This document shows positions 13,401 through 27,095 of a stretch of 64,000 bases of DNA, piece after piece. How positions within the stretch are numbered: position 1 is the first letter of the stretch; every line of letters begins with the position of its first letter. The notes beneath the pieces are model-generated. The model was given only the letters and a program-made list of their open reading frames with translations, had not been told where the DNA came from and searched no databases. The DNA is from Chrysoperla carnea (Eukaryota; Arthropoda; Insecta; Neuroptera; Chrysopidae). The stretch covers positions 17,926,001 to 17,990,000 of the forward strand of contig NC_058339.1 of the NCBI RefSeq assembly GCF_905475395.1, in the 5' to 3' direction. Both the position numbers and the translations under genes were made by a program.

Positions 13401-13851
13401 TCATCCATCTACCCCATGCTTATGTCTACTATCTACCCCATATATATGTACTTGTTGTATAAATGTTTAAAAAAAAAAAGTTATTCACATTCTTAATAAA
13501 ATTTCAATCTTGTATATACCTAAAAAGTACTTTAATTCAATTTTTACAACAAGAAAATTACATAACAAGAAAAAGAAATATTTATTAAGAACGATGTCGC
13601 AGAGACAGACGATACATTGGTTGTCATCATGTGAATAATGTTGTTATTCATTATATTATTCTAAGTTTTTATAACGAAATATATTTGTATATAAAATATA
13701 ATTCTCGAAATACTAGAGATTTCAGAAAGCATACATTAATATATTTCTGTATATGACAAAACAATAAAAATTATAAACATTTATATTAAGGCTACCGAAA
13801 AAGATGATGGCGCGAAGTTAATTAAAGAACTAAATTCAGGAGTTAAAAAAA
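10421..13851. other. Non-coding AT-rich stretch
   Basis: No gene is recognised. The longest open frame (11,100-11,405, 101 codons) has no domain signature. A perfect 10-bp hairpin GAATCGAAAA...TTTTCGATTC lies at about 13,199-13,232, and there are short homopolymer runs. Confidence 0.5.
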
Positions 13852-14335
13852 ACTTTTAATAAAAAGAAAACCGACTTCAAAAGAAAACTTTTCCAAAACA
13901 AATTAATATTCACTAAAAAATAAAAAAAACAGTAACGATAGTATAATGTAGTTAAAATTATTGTTATTTTTGGAGTCGTTGTCAGCCAAGGAAACAACTC
14001 TGACAGAACAGTTTGCTACATTAGCTTGGCTGACACCGACTGCAAAAATAACAATAATTTTAATTACATTAAATTATCGTTATTTTTTTACTTTTTAGTG
14101 CACAACAAATTAAGTTTTGGAGAAGTTTTTCTTTTGAAGTCGGTTTTCTTTTTGTTAAAAGTTTTTTTATTTGCGATTTTTAGTGAATCTGAAGTACTTT
14201 TTTATGGTTTTCTCATGGATGCCGTTGTCAGAATTGGACCAAAATCAAATGAGAACCTCACGAAAAGCTCCAGCGTTCAAATAAAAAAAAACAGTCGAAT
14301 TGATAACCTCCTCCTTTTTGTTTGAAATCGGTTAA
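13852..14335 (+). repeat. Foldback element with ACCGACTTCAA ends, copy 1
   Basis: The arm at 13,852-13,925 (containing GAAAACCGACTTCAAAAG) is repeated in reverse complement at about 14,090-14,163 (CTTTTGAAGTCGGTTTTC). The centre is a second palindrome, GTCAGCCAAG...CTTGGCTGAC at about 13,980-14,035. The tail 14,164-14,335 continues with sequence also shared with the copy at 19.8-20.4 kb. The 99-codon open frame at 14,026-14,325 lies wholly in this repeat and is not regarded as a gene. Confidence 0.8.
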
Positions 14336-15189
14336 AAATTTATTATAAATAATTTTTTACATATATAAAAATTAAAAATTAACAATTAATTGAATTAATC
14401 TTTGAAATACCCTGTATAGAAAGTGTTGAAAAACAGTATTTGTATTATTTTTTATAACTTAAAAGAGTATAAAAATTTATGGACACATTTACCGAAAATT
14501 TATTCGTAGCATCAATATTTTTTTGCGTTACAAACTTGGATCTATACTTAATATACTTAGATATATGTTTCATATGTACAGTGTGTTCTGTTATTGACTG
14601 CAGAACGTCTCACCCAATTCGGGTCATATTTTTCAAACTTATGGCCAAATTTATCGAATTGCAAATAATTTTCGAAAAGTTATTATTGTTTCCACATTTG
14701 CCACATAATAAATATATGGCGACAAAAAATTTTTTCTGGTATAAGATATGGAAAATATGACCCAAAATTAGTGGGTTTCAAAAAAAAAACTCGTTACAAT
14801 CGGAACCAATTTGGTCAATATATTTAAAAAATATATCTTTTTGAACTGTATGACGTAATCAAAATCCAAAAATTTTAATTTGTTCTATCAAATGCGCAAC
14901 TTACAACTGTCAAAAGAGTATCTATGGAGTACACTTCCTACTCTTTCACTTCAACAAAAAAGGAGTAGAAATAGTAGAATATATCACTCGAGAAATGATT
15001 CAAACTATATTTTTCTTTATAACCAAACTTGTCGTTATCAATTGTCCAAATATGAATGAAATTTAATCATAGAAATTTCGCTACTATTATGGGCTCACGG
15101 TCAACTACCTATATCCCTATTTATGGAGTATACTTCCTATCCTTTCGCTTCAACAAAAAAGGAGTAGAAATAGTAGAATATATATAGTC
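14336..15189 (+). repeat. Mosaic of repeat fragments with a 70-bp direct repeat
   Basis: At 14,478-14,590 there is a fragment of the family with TTTTGCGTTACAAACTTGG (its main copies are near 16.0 and 17.4 kb). At 14,620-14,890 there are fragments of the 9.8-10.4 kb tandem unit. A direct repeat of about 65-70 bp containing CTTCAACAAAAAAGGAGTAG occurs at about 14,925-14,990 and again at about 15,119-15,182. Confidence 0.7.
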
Positions 15190-15479
15190 GCACTATACAT
15201 AGTATAAGGATAGATAACACAAGCACAACATTTTGTTATATTATAATATAATGCTTACATTACATAAACAAGAGGATTTCTATACCTACCATCATAAAAA
15301 GCTCACTTGATATAATGGTGCTGTGGTACTATATGTATGTATATTATATAGGTATGTATTAGGTAGGTATAGTTATTCATGAATAGATTAATTTAACAAC
15401 ATACGCCAAAGTCTCGTCAAATGTACTTAACTTGTACTTAATACTTATAAATAATGTATACCGTATTGGAAATTATCAT

Positions 15480-16140
15480 AAAAATAAGTATAAATATATG
15501 AATGACTTGGTAACTTGTTGAAATACCCTGTAGAAAACAAGTGGAAACAAACAACTGACTGAGTTAATTGTTGAAATACCATGTATAGACAGTGTTGATG
15601 ACGCAATAGCTTGTTTTTTGACGTTATGTAAGTAAATTGGCTATCTCTTAGATAGCCACACATTCATAACTGATATTCCCATATTAATACATACTATAAA
15701 ACCTATTTGAACCTAATTTGCGCTCTCGTGGGTAAACAGCGATGTTTACAAAAAACAATTTTCAAACAAAATTTGTTTATGTTTTTATAAAACATTTTTT
15801 ACATTTAAACTTTTGTTCTATTTCTAACGATTTACAAGACCCTACGGACCCAAGACCCAATTGACCTATGTTGCTCATTTAAGAACTCGATCTCACTTTT
15901 TACATCCTAAACACGCTATACAAATTTCAGCTTGATATCTCTTTTCGTTTTTGAGTTATCATGCTTACGGACAGACAGGCGGACAGACAGACGGACAGAC
16001 AACCGGAAATAGACTAATTAGGTGATTTGAACACCTATACCAAAGTTTTGTTGTTAGCATCAATATTTTTAAGCGTTACAAACTTGGGACTAAACTTCAA
16101 ATTATGATATATAGTTCATGTATACATGGTATAATAATCA
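15480..16140 (+). repeat. Interspersed repeat family A, copy 1
   Basis: Diagnostic order of segments: GGGTAAACAGCGATGTTTAC (15,731), CAGCTTGATATCTCTTTTCG (about 15,930), a GACAGACAGACGGACAGAC-like run (15,970-16,000), GACTAATTAGGTGATTT, then TTTTTAAGCGTTACAAACTT (about 16,064). The same order is found near 17.1-17.48, 26.7-27.1, 33.0-33.4 (reverse) and 43.33-43.45 kb. It is non-coding. It is probably a non-autonomous element, class unresolved. Confidence 0.8.
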
Positions 16141-16144
16141 GTGC

Positions 16145-16300
16145 TTGTATTCCCTAATATATAAAAATCTCGTGCCACAATGTTTGTGTTTAAGCTTCTC
16201 CGAAACAACTTGACCGATTTTAATGAAGTTTTGCAGGTGCAAAACGTGTGAGCACATGTCTCGTCATGCGACTAAAAATTACCGAATGATAAACGTGAGT
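16145..16300 (+). repeat. Fragment of a common insect repeat (ATAAAAATCTCGTG type)
   Basis: The phrases TATAAAAATCTCGTGCCACA and GACCGATTTTAATGAAGTTT occur in this order. I recognise this from widespread insect interspersed repeats but cannot assign a class from sequence alone. A weaker relative starts near 25,730. Confidence 0.45.
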
Positions 16301-17029
16301 GCTGGTGGGTTATAAGACGGTGCTGCATATTCACTATGAGAAAATTTAAAAAATCAATATAAACCAGAAATATCATTTACATGCACATGTTTAAACGATT
16401 GACAGTCTTCATAGAGTTTCAAGTATAAGAATATATTATGAAACACATAAATTTCTCCAGATTTGTAAGCTTTCTGAACAACAAATAACTTCTTGTATAT
16501 ATAAATATTAAGAGTTTCCTATACTGTATAAATATGTATATATTTTACCCATCAACATCAAGTAAGTTACTTATTTGTTAGCTATTTCACGTCATTTATG
16601 CATAAATATAGACAGCTTGTTGGCTGGATTGCCAATCTTACTTTGTGCAAATTGGCATTTACATATTTATGTATACCTCTAAGTATGTAAAGTTATTGAG
16701 TTATATAATATAGTGGTGTTTTGAACACTTTGATGTAAAAAAAAATGAGTATTCATAAGAAATAGTGTTGAGAAAAGAGTAACAACAACAACAACAACAA
16801 AAACTTTAAAAGTATCATATCATTTTGTAAATTTTATGACAAAAATTATAGTTTCTCATAAGAAACTGTGTATTCTTTGTTGCTTTAACGATGATAATAA
16901 ACTGATTATGATACGGACCCAACCTATTATATTAAAAATTTATACTTTCGAATAATTCAAAAAATAAATTTAAGTTCTGTGAAACTTTATTATCACAACA
17001 AGTAAAAAAATACAATAGACTGGGTTCAT

Positions 17030-17480
17030 TGATGAAATATTCTTTATTTTCTCACAAAACTACTAGTTGAAGCTACCTGTAAATTTAAACTGTCTATCTT
17101 TTATAGTTATGGAGAAAATGGACACCCAAGGTTTGCCCAAATTTGTGCCTTCGCGGGTAAACAGTGATCCTTACGAAACAATGTTCCAAACAAAAGTTGA
17201 TTATTGTTTTATAAACATTTTTTATATTGAAACTCTTGTTTCGAACTGAATTTCACTTTATTGCCCTCAGCACGCTGTAAAAATTTTAGCTTGATATTTT
17301 TTTCATTTTTGAGTTATCGTATTGACAGACAGGTGAACGGAAAACGGAAACCAAGTGATTTTATGATCACTCATACTTAAATTTTGTTCGTATCATCAAT
17401 ATTTTAAAGCGTTACAAATTTGGGCCTAAAATTAATATACCTTGATATATATTTCATATATACAGGTTATAACAAGCGAT
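17030..17480 (+). repeat. Interspersed repeat family A, copy 2
   Basis: It carries the same ordered segments as the copy ending at 16,140: GAAGCTACCTGTAAATTTAAA, CGGGTAAACAGTGATC, AGCTTGATATTTTTTTCATT, a short GACAGACAGGTGAACGG run and AAAGCGTTACAAATTTGGG. The 60-codon open frame inside it (17,067-17,249) is a by-product. Confidence 0.8.
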
Positions 17481-19795
17481 AAAATTGAAAATAACTCCAC
17501 TGCAAAGAATAGCAAACCTGACTTAAAGTCAGCATTTGATGGATGTTCGCTATGAGAAATGGCTCATATGTCTTCAGGTGTCAATAATTTTCAACAAAAC
17601 AAATAATTCTCCCATAAGGTTTTTTGAGTGGTGAGCAGAATTAAACTAAAGCCTATCTTCCTCTTTAACCTGTTATTCATGATCCGAATTCAACTTTTAC
17701 CAGTTACAGAAATAATATTAGAGAAAGAAAATATCGAAGCGATATAAATAATTTCAAATCCACTACAAATATTACCCACACACTGAAATTATTTAACTAC
17801 TTGACAAATCAAGGCTAATTATAATGATATAACATTTAAATCTGACCTACTTGTAGCTCAACCCTTATTTAACTAATTATTCACAGAAAAAAAAATCACC
17901 CTCAAATAAAAAATTCATATTATTATCAATCAATCAATAAACTCTATAAAACAATCACCCCTCGAAATGAAAAAATAATCCCTTAAAAAACAATTTCAAC
18001 ATGTTATATAAAGAAAGAAGGTTGCTGTTACATTTGATTTAATTTAACCGCTACGTTATTATTATCAACCATATTCCAACCCTAATACTTATTACCACAC
18101 TCTAGGTATCTAGATATACCCAGTATGTATTCCCCCCTGGTTATATAAGATATAGAGATATATTAAAACCATCGTCATATTTTTGTAAGGCTATGTGTAA
18201 TAGATAAAAACAACTTTTTAGGAGAAAAATGTGATTTTCGGTAAAATCACGTGTATTATCTAAAAATCACTGCCTTTCAATGAAACAATAATGAACTACT
18301 AAGAACAAGGTTTAAACTGAAAATAGAATCCTATATTATACATAAAGAAAGCTCATCCAGATTCGTCCAGTATTTCACGATCAAAAGCATATTTTCGTGA
18401 AAACTTTTTAAAGTATGAGTAAAAATCGACATTGGTTTAAAGTATGAGTAAAAATCGACTGGTGAAAATGGGTGAATTCTCTATTGAAAGAGCATATCTG
18501 TCTCGCATTACGATCATTTTATTTCTCATTTGCGTTGATTTTTTGAACTTCCCAGTATAGAGACGGTTAAAAAAATGAGATAAATTAAAAGTTCGTGAAA
18601 AGGGAATTTCATGTAAAGGGAAGGTAATAGCGATCTCGGATTTGCACTTATCGTGGCGTAATAACATTAACATGTAATGATAATACTGTTAAAAGCGACA
18701 CGTACAAATAAGGATCTTGGAAGAAGGGAGGAAGAAAAATTAATCTTAATCTTTCTGGTAATATTAAAAACTGGAAATTTCGTAGTAAGTAAACTTGTAT
18801 AGAATCAAAGACTAGTTAATAATTCACTGGTTATTTTTCTGTAAAATCAATATTTACAGTTTATTTGGATTATAATGCTAAGAAAGACTCCTTCCGCGTT
18901 AATATTTGGGTGGAGAGAAATTTCAATACACAATTCATTACCTACTTATCAGTAGCTATCGATTCCACTCAATGCACGATTCAGTGAGATGTAAATCGTC
19001 TTTCGTTTTTACTTTACCCGATAGCTAAGATTTGTCAATATAATAAACTATGCGTTTCTAAAGTAATAAGATACGAAGTATTCTTACTAAAAAAATTTAT
19101 CGAAAGCTAAAATGAACTAGCCAAAACGCTAATAAGATTAAAAATTTTGCAAACTATCTTGAAAATTTGGCTAGTCAAATATCCATATCGAAATTTTACC
19201 GTCTTTTTTGCAGTAGGTTAAATAGGAAAAATGAATAAATGTATGTGTGTTTCAGATATTGAAGGTATGGTTGTAGGTAGAATAATGTTGATGATTTCTC
19301 TATGAAGGATCTTCGTTTATTTTAAAGACATTATTTAGAAAATACTTTACTGAACCTTACTTTAAACATGATAAACCACGTAACAAATAATGTCGAATAC
19401 GTATTATAGAATAGAAAGGTAAAATAGAAAGAAGGACGACTAAGAATTTTTACCCTTATATTAAACTTGTATATGCTTTTGACAAAGGGTCGACACAATG
19501 ATTGTAGGTATAGTCATTCTTTACAATACTTGTACATAGATGTATCGGATGGCCTTACGAATGATACACCTTACCAATATTACATGAATATTGAAACCTA
19601 TTGACGAATTATGATTCCTTTTACCTTACTTTTAAAATTCTGCTTTTTGGTTTATTAATTTATATTCATTAGTAAAAGGAATTAATTGTGGAAGAAAATT
19701 TAATGAAATGTAATTTCTAAAGACTTATTTTTGTTAAATGTATCTAGTTTTATTTTCCAAAGACAACATTCGGGTCAAACACATAGTTACAATTC
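17481..19795. other. Non-coding AT-rich stretch
   Basis: No gene is recognised. A short direct repeat, TTTAAAGTATGAGTAAAAATCGAC, occurs twice between about 18,405 and 18,460. Open frames do not exceed 80 codons and have no motifs. Confidence 0.5.
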
Positions 19796-19799
19796 AATA

Positions 19800-20425
19800 T
19801 CACACTAAATTTGCTTTATTTCGCCCACTTCAAACAAAAAAGGGGGAGATTATCAATTCATTGATATCAATTTTTATTTTATATAAATCTGTGATACCTC
19901 AGAGCTTTCGACTAGGTGAACCGATTTTGATGATTCTTTATCTATTCGAAAACTGGTACTTCCCATAAGGTCTCATTTCATTTTGGTCCTGTTCTGACTA
20001 CGGCATCCATAAAAAAACCACAAAAGTCTTAAATTTGCATTAAGTTTGCACGACAAGAGGACGAATAACTGAATATCACGCCAACCAATTTCGATCATTC
20101 TTTTGTCACTAAACAAATTAGTTAGTGTTCTCAGATTCACTAAAAATCACAAAATAAAATAAAAAACGTTTACCGAAAAGAAAACCGACTTCAATAACGA
20201 TAATACAATGTAGTTAAACCGAAAAAATAACGATGATATAATGTAGTAAAAAATATTGTGATTTTTGGAGTCGATGTCAGCCAAGCTAATATAGCAAACT
20301 TTCTGTCAGAGTTGTTTCCTTGGCTGACACCGACTCCAAAAATAACGTTATTTTTTTACTTTTTAGTGCATATTAATTTATTTTGGAAAAGTTTTTCTTT
20401 TGAAGTCGGTTTTCTTTTTATTTAT
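19800..20425 (-). repeat. Foldback element with ACCGACTTCAA ends, copy 2 (reverse orientation)
   Basis: Same family as the 13.85-14.33 kb copy. The GAAAACCGACTTCAATAAC arm at about 20,178 pairs with CTTTTGAAGTCGGTTTTCTT near 20,400. The central GTCAGCCAAG...CTTGGCTGAC palindrome (20,275-20,328) holds the same loop in reverse complement, which shows the opposite orientation. The flank 19,800-20,165 (ACCGATTTTGATGATTCTTT, TTCTGACTACGGCATCCAT) is the counterpart of the tail of copy 1. Confidence 0.75.
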
Positions 20426-23400
20426 TTTGGAAAAGTTTTTTTTTATATCATTTACATTGGGTTTTTTAATGAGATTATTTTTTCGTCTTCTAAATTCTAA
20501 TCCTAACGCCAACCTGTATCTGGGAAAAAATATATGTAAGAGAAAATCTCAGCCACATATCCATTGACTGTTTTTGTTGTTATCCCAAAATAAGATCAAT
20601 GTATTTTTATTATTCGAGTTGAGTTTTAAATACATGTTTGTTATGCGTTCGATACATTCCTTTTTAAATAATATATGCAATTAAATTTTTAAGTTTAGAG
20701 CAACGTTTTTTTCGTATTTATATCATTCTCTTGACATTTGGCATTTCGAAATAACAGTAAAAACACTTTTACAGCTTTTGAATTATTTATTAAAAAAAAC
20801 TTATTAATTATTTATGCCCATTTTAAAAATTCTATCAATCATTTGATGATAAAAAAAAAACTAGGTTTACACATTTTTTTGAAAAGTTATTTGAAAATTT
20901 GTTTGTAGAGTTTGTGTTATTTTTAGAATTTGAGATGGGTGAATTGTTCAGGTTTCAAATTAATTCGTAATTTACATTAATTTTTAATCTAGTTTTGAGT
21001 ATTTTTAGAATTTGATGTGGGTGAAAAGTTTAGATATTTTTTAATATTTGTATTTGCATTGAAATCAAGAATACACTTACAATTGGTTTCTTTGTTTAGC
21101 AAAATTTGATTGTGTCGTCAGAATTCTATCCAGTAGCCGGTGAGCTGCTGAAATCTTTGAATGATTAGATTTGACTTTGAAATACAAAGATTCCAAGAAA
21201 AAAAAACGTATAAGAGTAAAATTGATTTAAGAATGAGTGTTATAAGTTTAAAGTGCTTAATTGTGCGTCTGTGTGTTTCTCAGTGGCATTATAGCCCCTG
21301 AATGGTCGAACCGCCTTTAATAGCTAAGTTTCCAAAAATCGGTATACAAGGAATAAAACGCATTTGTCGGGGGTTTTTAAATTTTGAATTTCACTTGTCT
21401 TGCCTTATTTTGTCTATATATATTTTCTAAGTAGATACACTATTTTTTAATGGAAGTCTATTTCTTAATAATAGTTAGTGATAAGCCTAGAATCATTATT
21501 TTGTAACATGATACTTTAAAACATTATTATGGTTGTCATTAGATAAGAGGTACGTAAATATGTATATGATTTTACATTATGTTCCAAACAGACTGATTGA
21601 AGATACTATTTCAATAGTGCAGTTGTAGAACGACGCAATGTTTTTATGTTTCATGCTCATAATATGCAGTTATTTTTATCTTACATGTATAAACTCCTCT
21701 CGAGTAATTTTTTTAATGTTTATTTTCAAATGACAGTAAATAATTTTTTTGGATTTTTTATTAACCACAGAAATTATATAATGTATTTTTACGTTTGCAT
21801 ATAAACGTTTACTGTAAAAAGAGAAAGTTAAGTTACTGTAAAAGGAGAAAGAGGAAGCGATTTCAATCCAACATTTCATTACAAAATTAAAAAATTCCTT
21901 GTATATCTTTGGATAAGTGATGAATTAGCGCTACAAAAACCGTTCAATTAAATTATGATGAGTGTTATCAGTATAAAGTTAAAAAAAATTAGAAGTTTAA
22001 TAAATGAGTTCATCATATTTATTTATTGGACATATGTTAGGGCTGACTGACCAGCTCTGTGGTAACATATATATGCAATATACAATCTCTATAGTAATTT
22101 TCAGCTTTAACAAATTTATTTAAATACTCCGGAAATCTTAACCGATTTGATCGCTGTTATAGCAGTTAATAGCTATGTGACACTTGTTCTATCGATCACT
22201 TGACTGACTGTAGTATGTGGGTATACACAACGAATATAGCCAAACGTCAAATGATCAGCTTTAGTAAATTCAGAGGTTTTTTCTGGCAGGGCTTTTAATC
22301 CACAGAGAAATACTCCAAACTTCAGTTACTCCTTCCTCAAAATCGTTTATTGGCAATACATTGTGACCTTATCATCCTCTATGGGTCTCCAATGAATAGG
22401 CAGCCTTGGAAAAATCAATCCCAGAATTATGTTGTTCATGAATGATTCTATAGATTTCAGGAGCCCAACCTACTAGGTTTTTTCTTTTTTCAATTTGACA
22501 TTTTTTTTTTCGTATTTTGAGGTTTTTCCTAAGATTAAATTATTGTTATCACCTACTACGGATATACTATACGTATCTTAATCTCTTTTTAGTATTAAAT
22601 TACCTAAAAACTAATTTTCCAAACAATTGGTTTATAACAAAAAAAAAAAAATTGTGGAATGCTTATAATAAAATAGGCATTGAACATTATCATCTATCAC
22701 TATTCGTTCGTTGTCTTGCAATGAGAATAAATCATAAATATGGAAGGTTTTAATATATAATACTTCACATATATAGAGTGTGTGTGTAAGTAGGCTGTAA
22801 CACAGTAAGGAACAAAGTAGCATAAGTACAGAATGTACAAATAAGTTTCAAGCGTAGCGATCCATTAACAAAATAACAGGAAAGAGCAATAGCAATGGAG
22901 CAATATCTGTTGAAAACAAATTACCTGGTAAAAATAATTCCATAAAAATTAGCACAGGGCAAACAATAACACATGACAAATATAACCCAAACCATATATC
23001 AGCAATCTCGGAAAAGGCCACAACGATTTTCATTAAAATTAATATGCTGTGGGTTTTTGGGGCGAAAAATCGATTTAGCTAAGTTTTATTTTTAGAAAAC
23101 GTCGTTTTATCCCTGTTTTCAGGAAAAACTGAAACGTTGAATTCAAAATATAACTATTTTTGACATACATTGGCGAAATAAATTACATTACTGAGATATT
23201 CAAGTTGTTATTTATTTGGAGCATTTTTAAATGATTCTTATATAAGCTTTTTTTTAAATAGAGTCGAAATTTCTGTTTCTGTTTGTAATTGTTTTAATTT
23301 CCGCTTTTTTGTGTAATTGAAACATAATTTTAATAAAAAATCGAATAATATTTTCTTCTATTCCTGACATGACAATGTATACCTAAACTCGTAAGTAATG

Positions 23401-24365
23401 GATAAGTGTTGCTGTGTCAAAACGTCGCTTCTTTTTTTAAGAAGTCCACGTTCTAAATAACGGACTTACTCAGTGATGTCGAATTGTACAAACAAATTGA
23501 TGAATTTGAAAAAATATCCGCTGGCTTTAAACTTATATGACGTACTAACTAAAAGGAAACATTCCGTATATATTCCAATATCAGTAGATAATATATTTTA
23601 CATTGATTTCATCATACAAAAGCTATAAAGAAAATTGCATTATGATTTCTATTTATTTATTTTATATCTTCTAAAGTTCTTCGTTTCAATGGAATTTCAT
23701 ATATTTTTTTATAATTTAATAATATTCCTGATAGTATGGCTGTGCTGTGTGATGTAATAAAAAATTTGCACTTTGCTTTTGTCATCATATTCAATCTGAA
23801 TGGAAAATATGTATTGAATATCATAAAAGTGTTGTGGAATTTAAATCCTTTAAAATCTTTGACTTTTTTATAGTATGTATTTATTCTTTAAGTTTCATCT
23901 TTTGTTTGAAAACCTTCCGTTTTTCTCCGGATGTAAAATAAAATAATACCATATGCTCCTTACATTTTGAGAATCTATCATTATTGACTTACCCCGTAAT
24001 CGTATAAAATTTGTTTTATCTTTAATCAAAAATTAGTTTTGGACTTTTTCCAAGCTTTAATGTTGAGGCTAATCTTGGATATACATATTAAGCATCTCGA
24101 ACACTCAATAATTTTCAAAATTTTATGTAGTTTGCTATAAGTTTCACAATAAGGACAGTTTATTGAAAATAGAAAATAATAGTTAAAAAATAATGTTGCT
24201 TCCAATGGTGTCCACTCGTACGTAAATGAATCCAACATCATAAAACCACACACATTTGTGCAGAGTTTAAAACATTGATTATAATATTGGGTGTTCTGAA
24301 ATGCTTCGAGTTGTAATTTCTGATTCGTTGCCATCAAAACCAATGACCTAAATCTTTATTTTTGA
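20426..24365. other. Non-coding AT-rich stretch
   Basis: No gene is recognised. Around 21,240-21,330 there is a weak relative of repeat family B (GTGTGTTTCTCAGTGGCAT). Open frames are at most 105 codons, lysine- and phenylalanine-rich and without motifs. Confidence 0.5.
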
Positions 24366-24905
24366 ACTAGCAGATACCTTCCCGCTTTGTTGCGTAATTT
24401 CTACTTTTTAAAACTTTTTGAAAATGTTTTGCTCATAATATTCGCTGACATTGTAGCTTTCTATAAGTCCACTCATTTAATTAACCTGATTTTTATACTT
24501 TTTGGACCAAAATTAGCCCATCCACCAAGTCTCATCAAATTCCAAAACAAAATTATTTTTTGCGTTTTTCTCGATTTTTAAAAAATTGCAAAAAATCGAA
24601 AATTTTTTTTTATCTCCAATTTTGATAAAACTCAGTATATAAGGTAATTTAACCCAAAAAGTACAAAAATCGGGTGCATTTTTTGACTGGTCGAATAGTT
24701 TTTAAGATACTGACTAAAATTGATCAAAATGTTGCGATATCTCAGAAAATCTGCATTCAATCATTAAATTAACCTGATTTTTATACTTTTTGTATAAAAA
24801 TTACTCCATCCGAGTTTCATTAAATTCTAAAACAAAATTATTTTTTCGTTTTTTTCGATTTTTTCAAAGGGTAATAATTGCAAAAATAAAAATTTTTCAC
24901 TCAAT
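24366..24905 (+). repeat. Interspersed repeat family D, copy 1
   Basis: It starts with ACTAGCAGATACCTTCCCGC, related to the heads at 3.87 and 4.65 kb. It then holds two internally similar blocks carrying TTAACCTGATTTTTATACTT and CAAATTCCAAAACAAAATTA. The same blocks are found in reverse complement at 34.63-35.17 kb. It is non-coding. Confidence 0.7.
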
Positions 24906-25398
24906 AGTTTATGTATAACAGTTTAGCTGTAAACACGTTTATACAACTAAAACCGATGTACCTGTATGATGTATTATTTGAATTTAATCAATAATAGGCC
25001 ATTGGTGTTTCTATTGTTTTACAAAATATTGTGCTATTTCTATTATATACAATATTCAATTCATAATTTCCAATCATCTTAATTGATTTTTTATTGTTTT
25101 CATTAATTAATTTGAAATATGTTGTGATTGAATTGATGATGATTAATCTTCTGTTTTTAGTATCTGTTTTATAATAGAATGTAGGTACTGTTTTCTATTA
25201 ATTACAAACGTTATTTAAAATTAAATTGCTTTTTATTATAAATATATAAACTGCTTCCATTATAAAATCTATTTTTAACACCTATATTTAGTACCTATTT
25301 ACGTAGGTATGAATATAACTGAATCTACCGCAGTTTTCCCCAAGTTGTTGACGTCCTAAAGTCTTGGAAACAAAAAACAAACCGTAATGTCCGATTAA

Positions 25399-25724
25399 TT
25401 AAGGGTGTATGAGTATTTTAGTGAGACAACAAATTTAAAAAAAATGTTTTTTCAATTTTGATGGTGATTTATGGCCATAACTTGACTTTGACTTTATAAG
25501 ACGAAAAGTAATAATAAAATTTTTCGATATCACGAGTAATTTTCAAAATATCGATTATTGGAAATTTTCTTTAATTATTAAGCTTTCGATATTTCGAAAA
25601 CCAAGGCAGATATCGAAAAATTGTATTCTTACTTTTCGTCTACATTCATGAAGCTAGAAAGAACAAAATTCAAAATAAATTCAACCACAAGTCTAAACTT
25701 GCCTTGGCTCTCGCATTACCTTAA
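25399..25724 (+). mobile_element. TTAA-flanked MITE (family C), shortened copy
   Basis: It is bounded by TTAAGGGTGTATGAG at the left and CTCGCATTACCTTAA at the right. The core has the inverted pair ATAAAATTTTTCGATATC ... GATATCGAAAAATTGTATTC seen in the full-length copies at 30.96 and 39.22 kb. At 326 bp it looks like an internally deleted or solo-core derivative. Confidence 0.8.
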
Positions 25725-26679
25725 TCTTATATGTAAAAATGAATCGCTAAATGTGTTGCTAAGCGCAAATCTCGAGAGCAGCTAAACCGATTTCGCTAAT
25801 TCTTTTTTTATAATATTCATTGAAGTACGAGGATGGTTCTTACGAAGAGAAATATTGCCTCAAAAGTCTAATAAACAACACTTTTTTATATTCCCATGCA
25901 GAAGATTGGTAATAATAATTAAAAGTCAATTTGAACTTCAGTACCATACCAAAAAGTTTAAGTGTTAGCAGAGGAGTTCCGGGAAAGCAAAACAATTGAC
26001 TGACGTTAGTATCGTATAAATATTAATGTCATTGTAACATTACTCAAAAACATGTCTATGGTAACTGTCTATGGTAAAATGTAAATTGTCAGTGGTAAAA
26101 TTTCAATTGAAATGTAAATCGACTGTTAGGCGGTAGTTAGCCGGATCAGCTAGAATTCAAATATTTATCTTTCTTCTTAAAATTTCTAAAAGTTTAAAAG
26201 AAATTCTCGTGAGTTTTTTGCTCCTTATCGGTTTAACATTAAGAGCAACTAATAAGGTGAAATACCTATTATCTAATAATACAAATACAAATACCACTCA
26301 CACCACTAATTAAGAGATTAGTTTTAATTATAACAGTCGTACGAATAAACATGGAACAATAACAACATGTTTTATAAACCATAACAGTTGTAATGCGGTA
26401 AAATGCTTGGATTTCATTTATATTGGTATGTAATGGTCAAGTAAAACATTCATATAGAAATATTTTCTTTCTACAGAGGGTAACTTTATACAAACAAGTA
26501 TGCATTACTGTTACCTAACATGCATTTGCATTTTACATTAAATATAATGTAAATTATACTATGTTGCATAACTTCTTTTCATCCTAAAATGAGATGTAAA
26601 CCCGTTGAAATATTAAAAATGGCAAGTTTTTAGTCAATGCTTTGTGATAAAATTAACGAAACATATTACGTCTTTTGAT

Positions 26680-27095
26680 ATAACAAGTGAAAACAAACAA
26701 TTTACTGAGTTGAAATCCGAAAGGTCTCCATTTGTTTTGTTGGTTTTCGAAATTACGAAAATTATCGAAATTTTTTTCTAGAATCGCTTTTGTTTTCTGA
26801 GAATATTTCACAATACCACAAGATGAAGCTACCTGCAAATTTCCAATTGCCTATTTTCTGGTTTTGGAGAAAATAAAAAAGATTTTGTCCTTATTTCCGC
26901 CCTCACGGGTAAACGGTGATGTTTATGAAAAAATATTTCTAACAAAAGTTGTATTATATATTTTTTTATATCTAAGCTTTTCTTCTATCTCTAACTCGTT
27001 TTTGAGTTATCGTAATGTTACCTAAAATTTTGTTCGTGTAATCAATATTTTTAAGCGTTACAAACTTGAAACTAAAATAAGTATACCTTGATTAT
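26680..27095 (+). repeat. Interspersed repeat family A, copy 3
   Basis: It shares GATGAAGCTACCTGCAAATTT, CGGGTAAACGGTGATGTTTA, TTTTTGAGTTATCGTAATG and TTTTTAAGCGTTACAAACTT with the copies at 16-17.5 kb. The GACAGACGGA microsatellite part is deleted. Confidence 0.75.

Noticed and set aside
14026..14325. 99-codon frame
   Set aside because: It lies wholly within a foldback repeat that also occurs, rearranged, at 20 kb.
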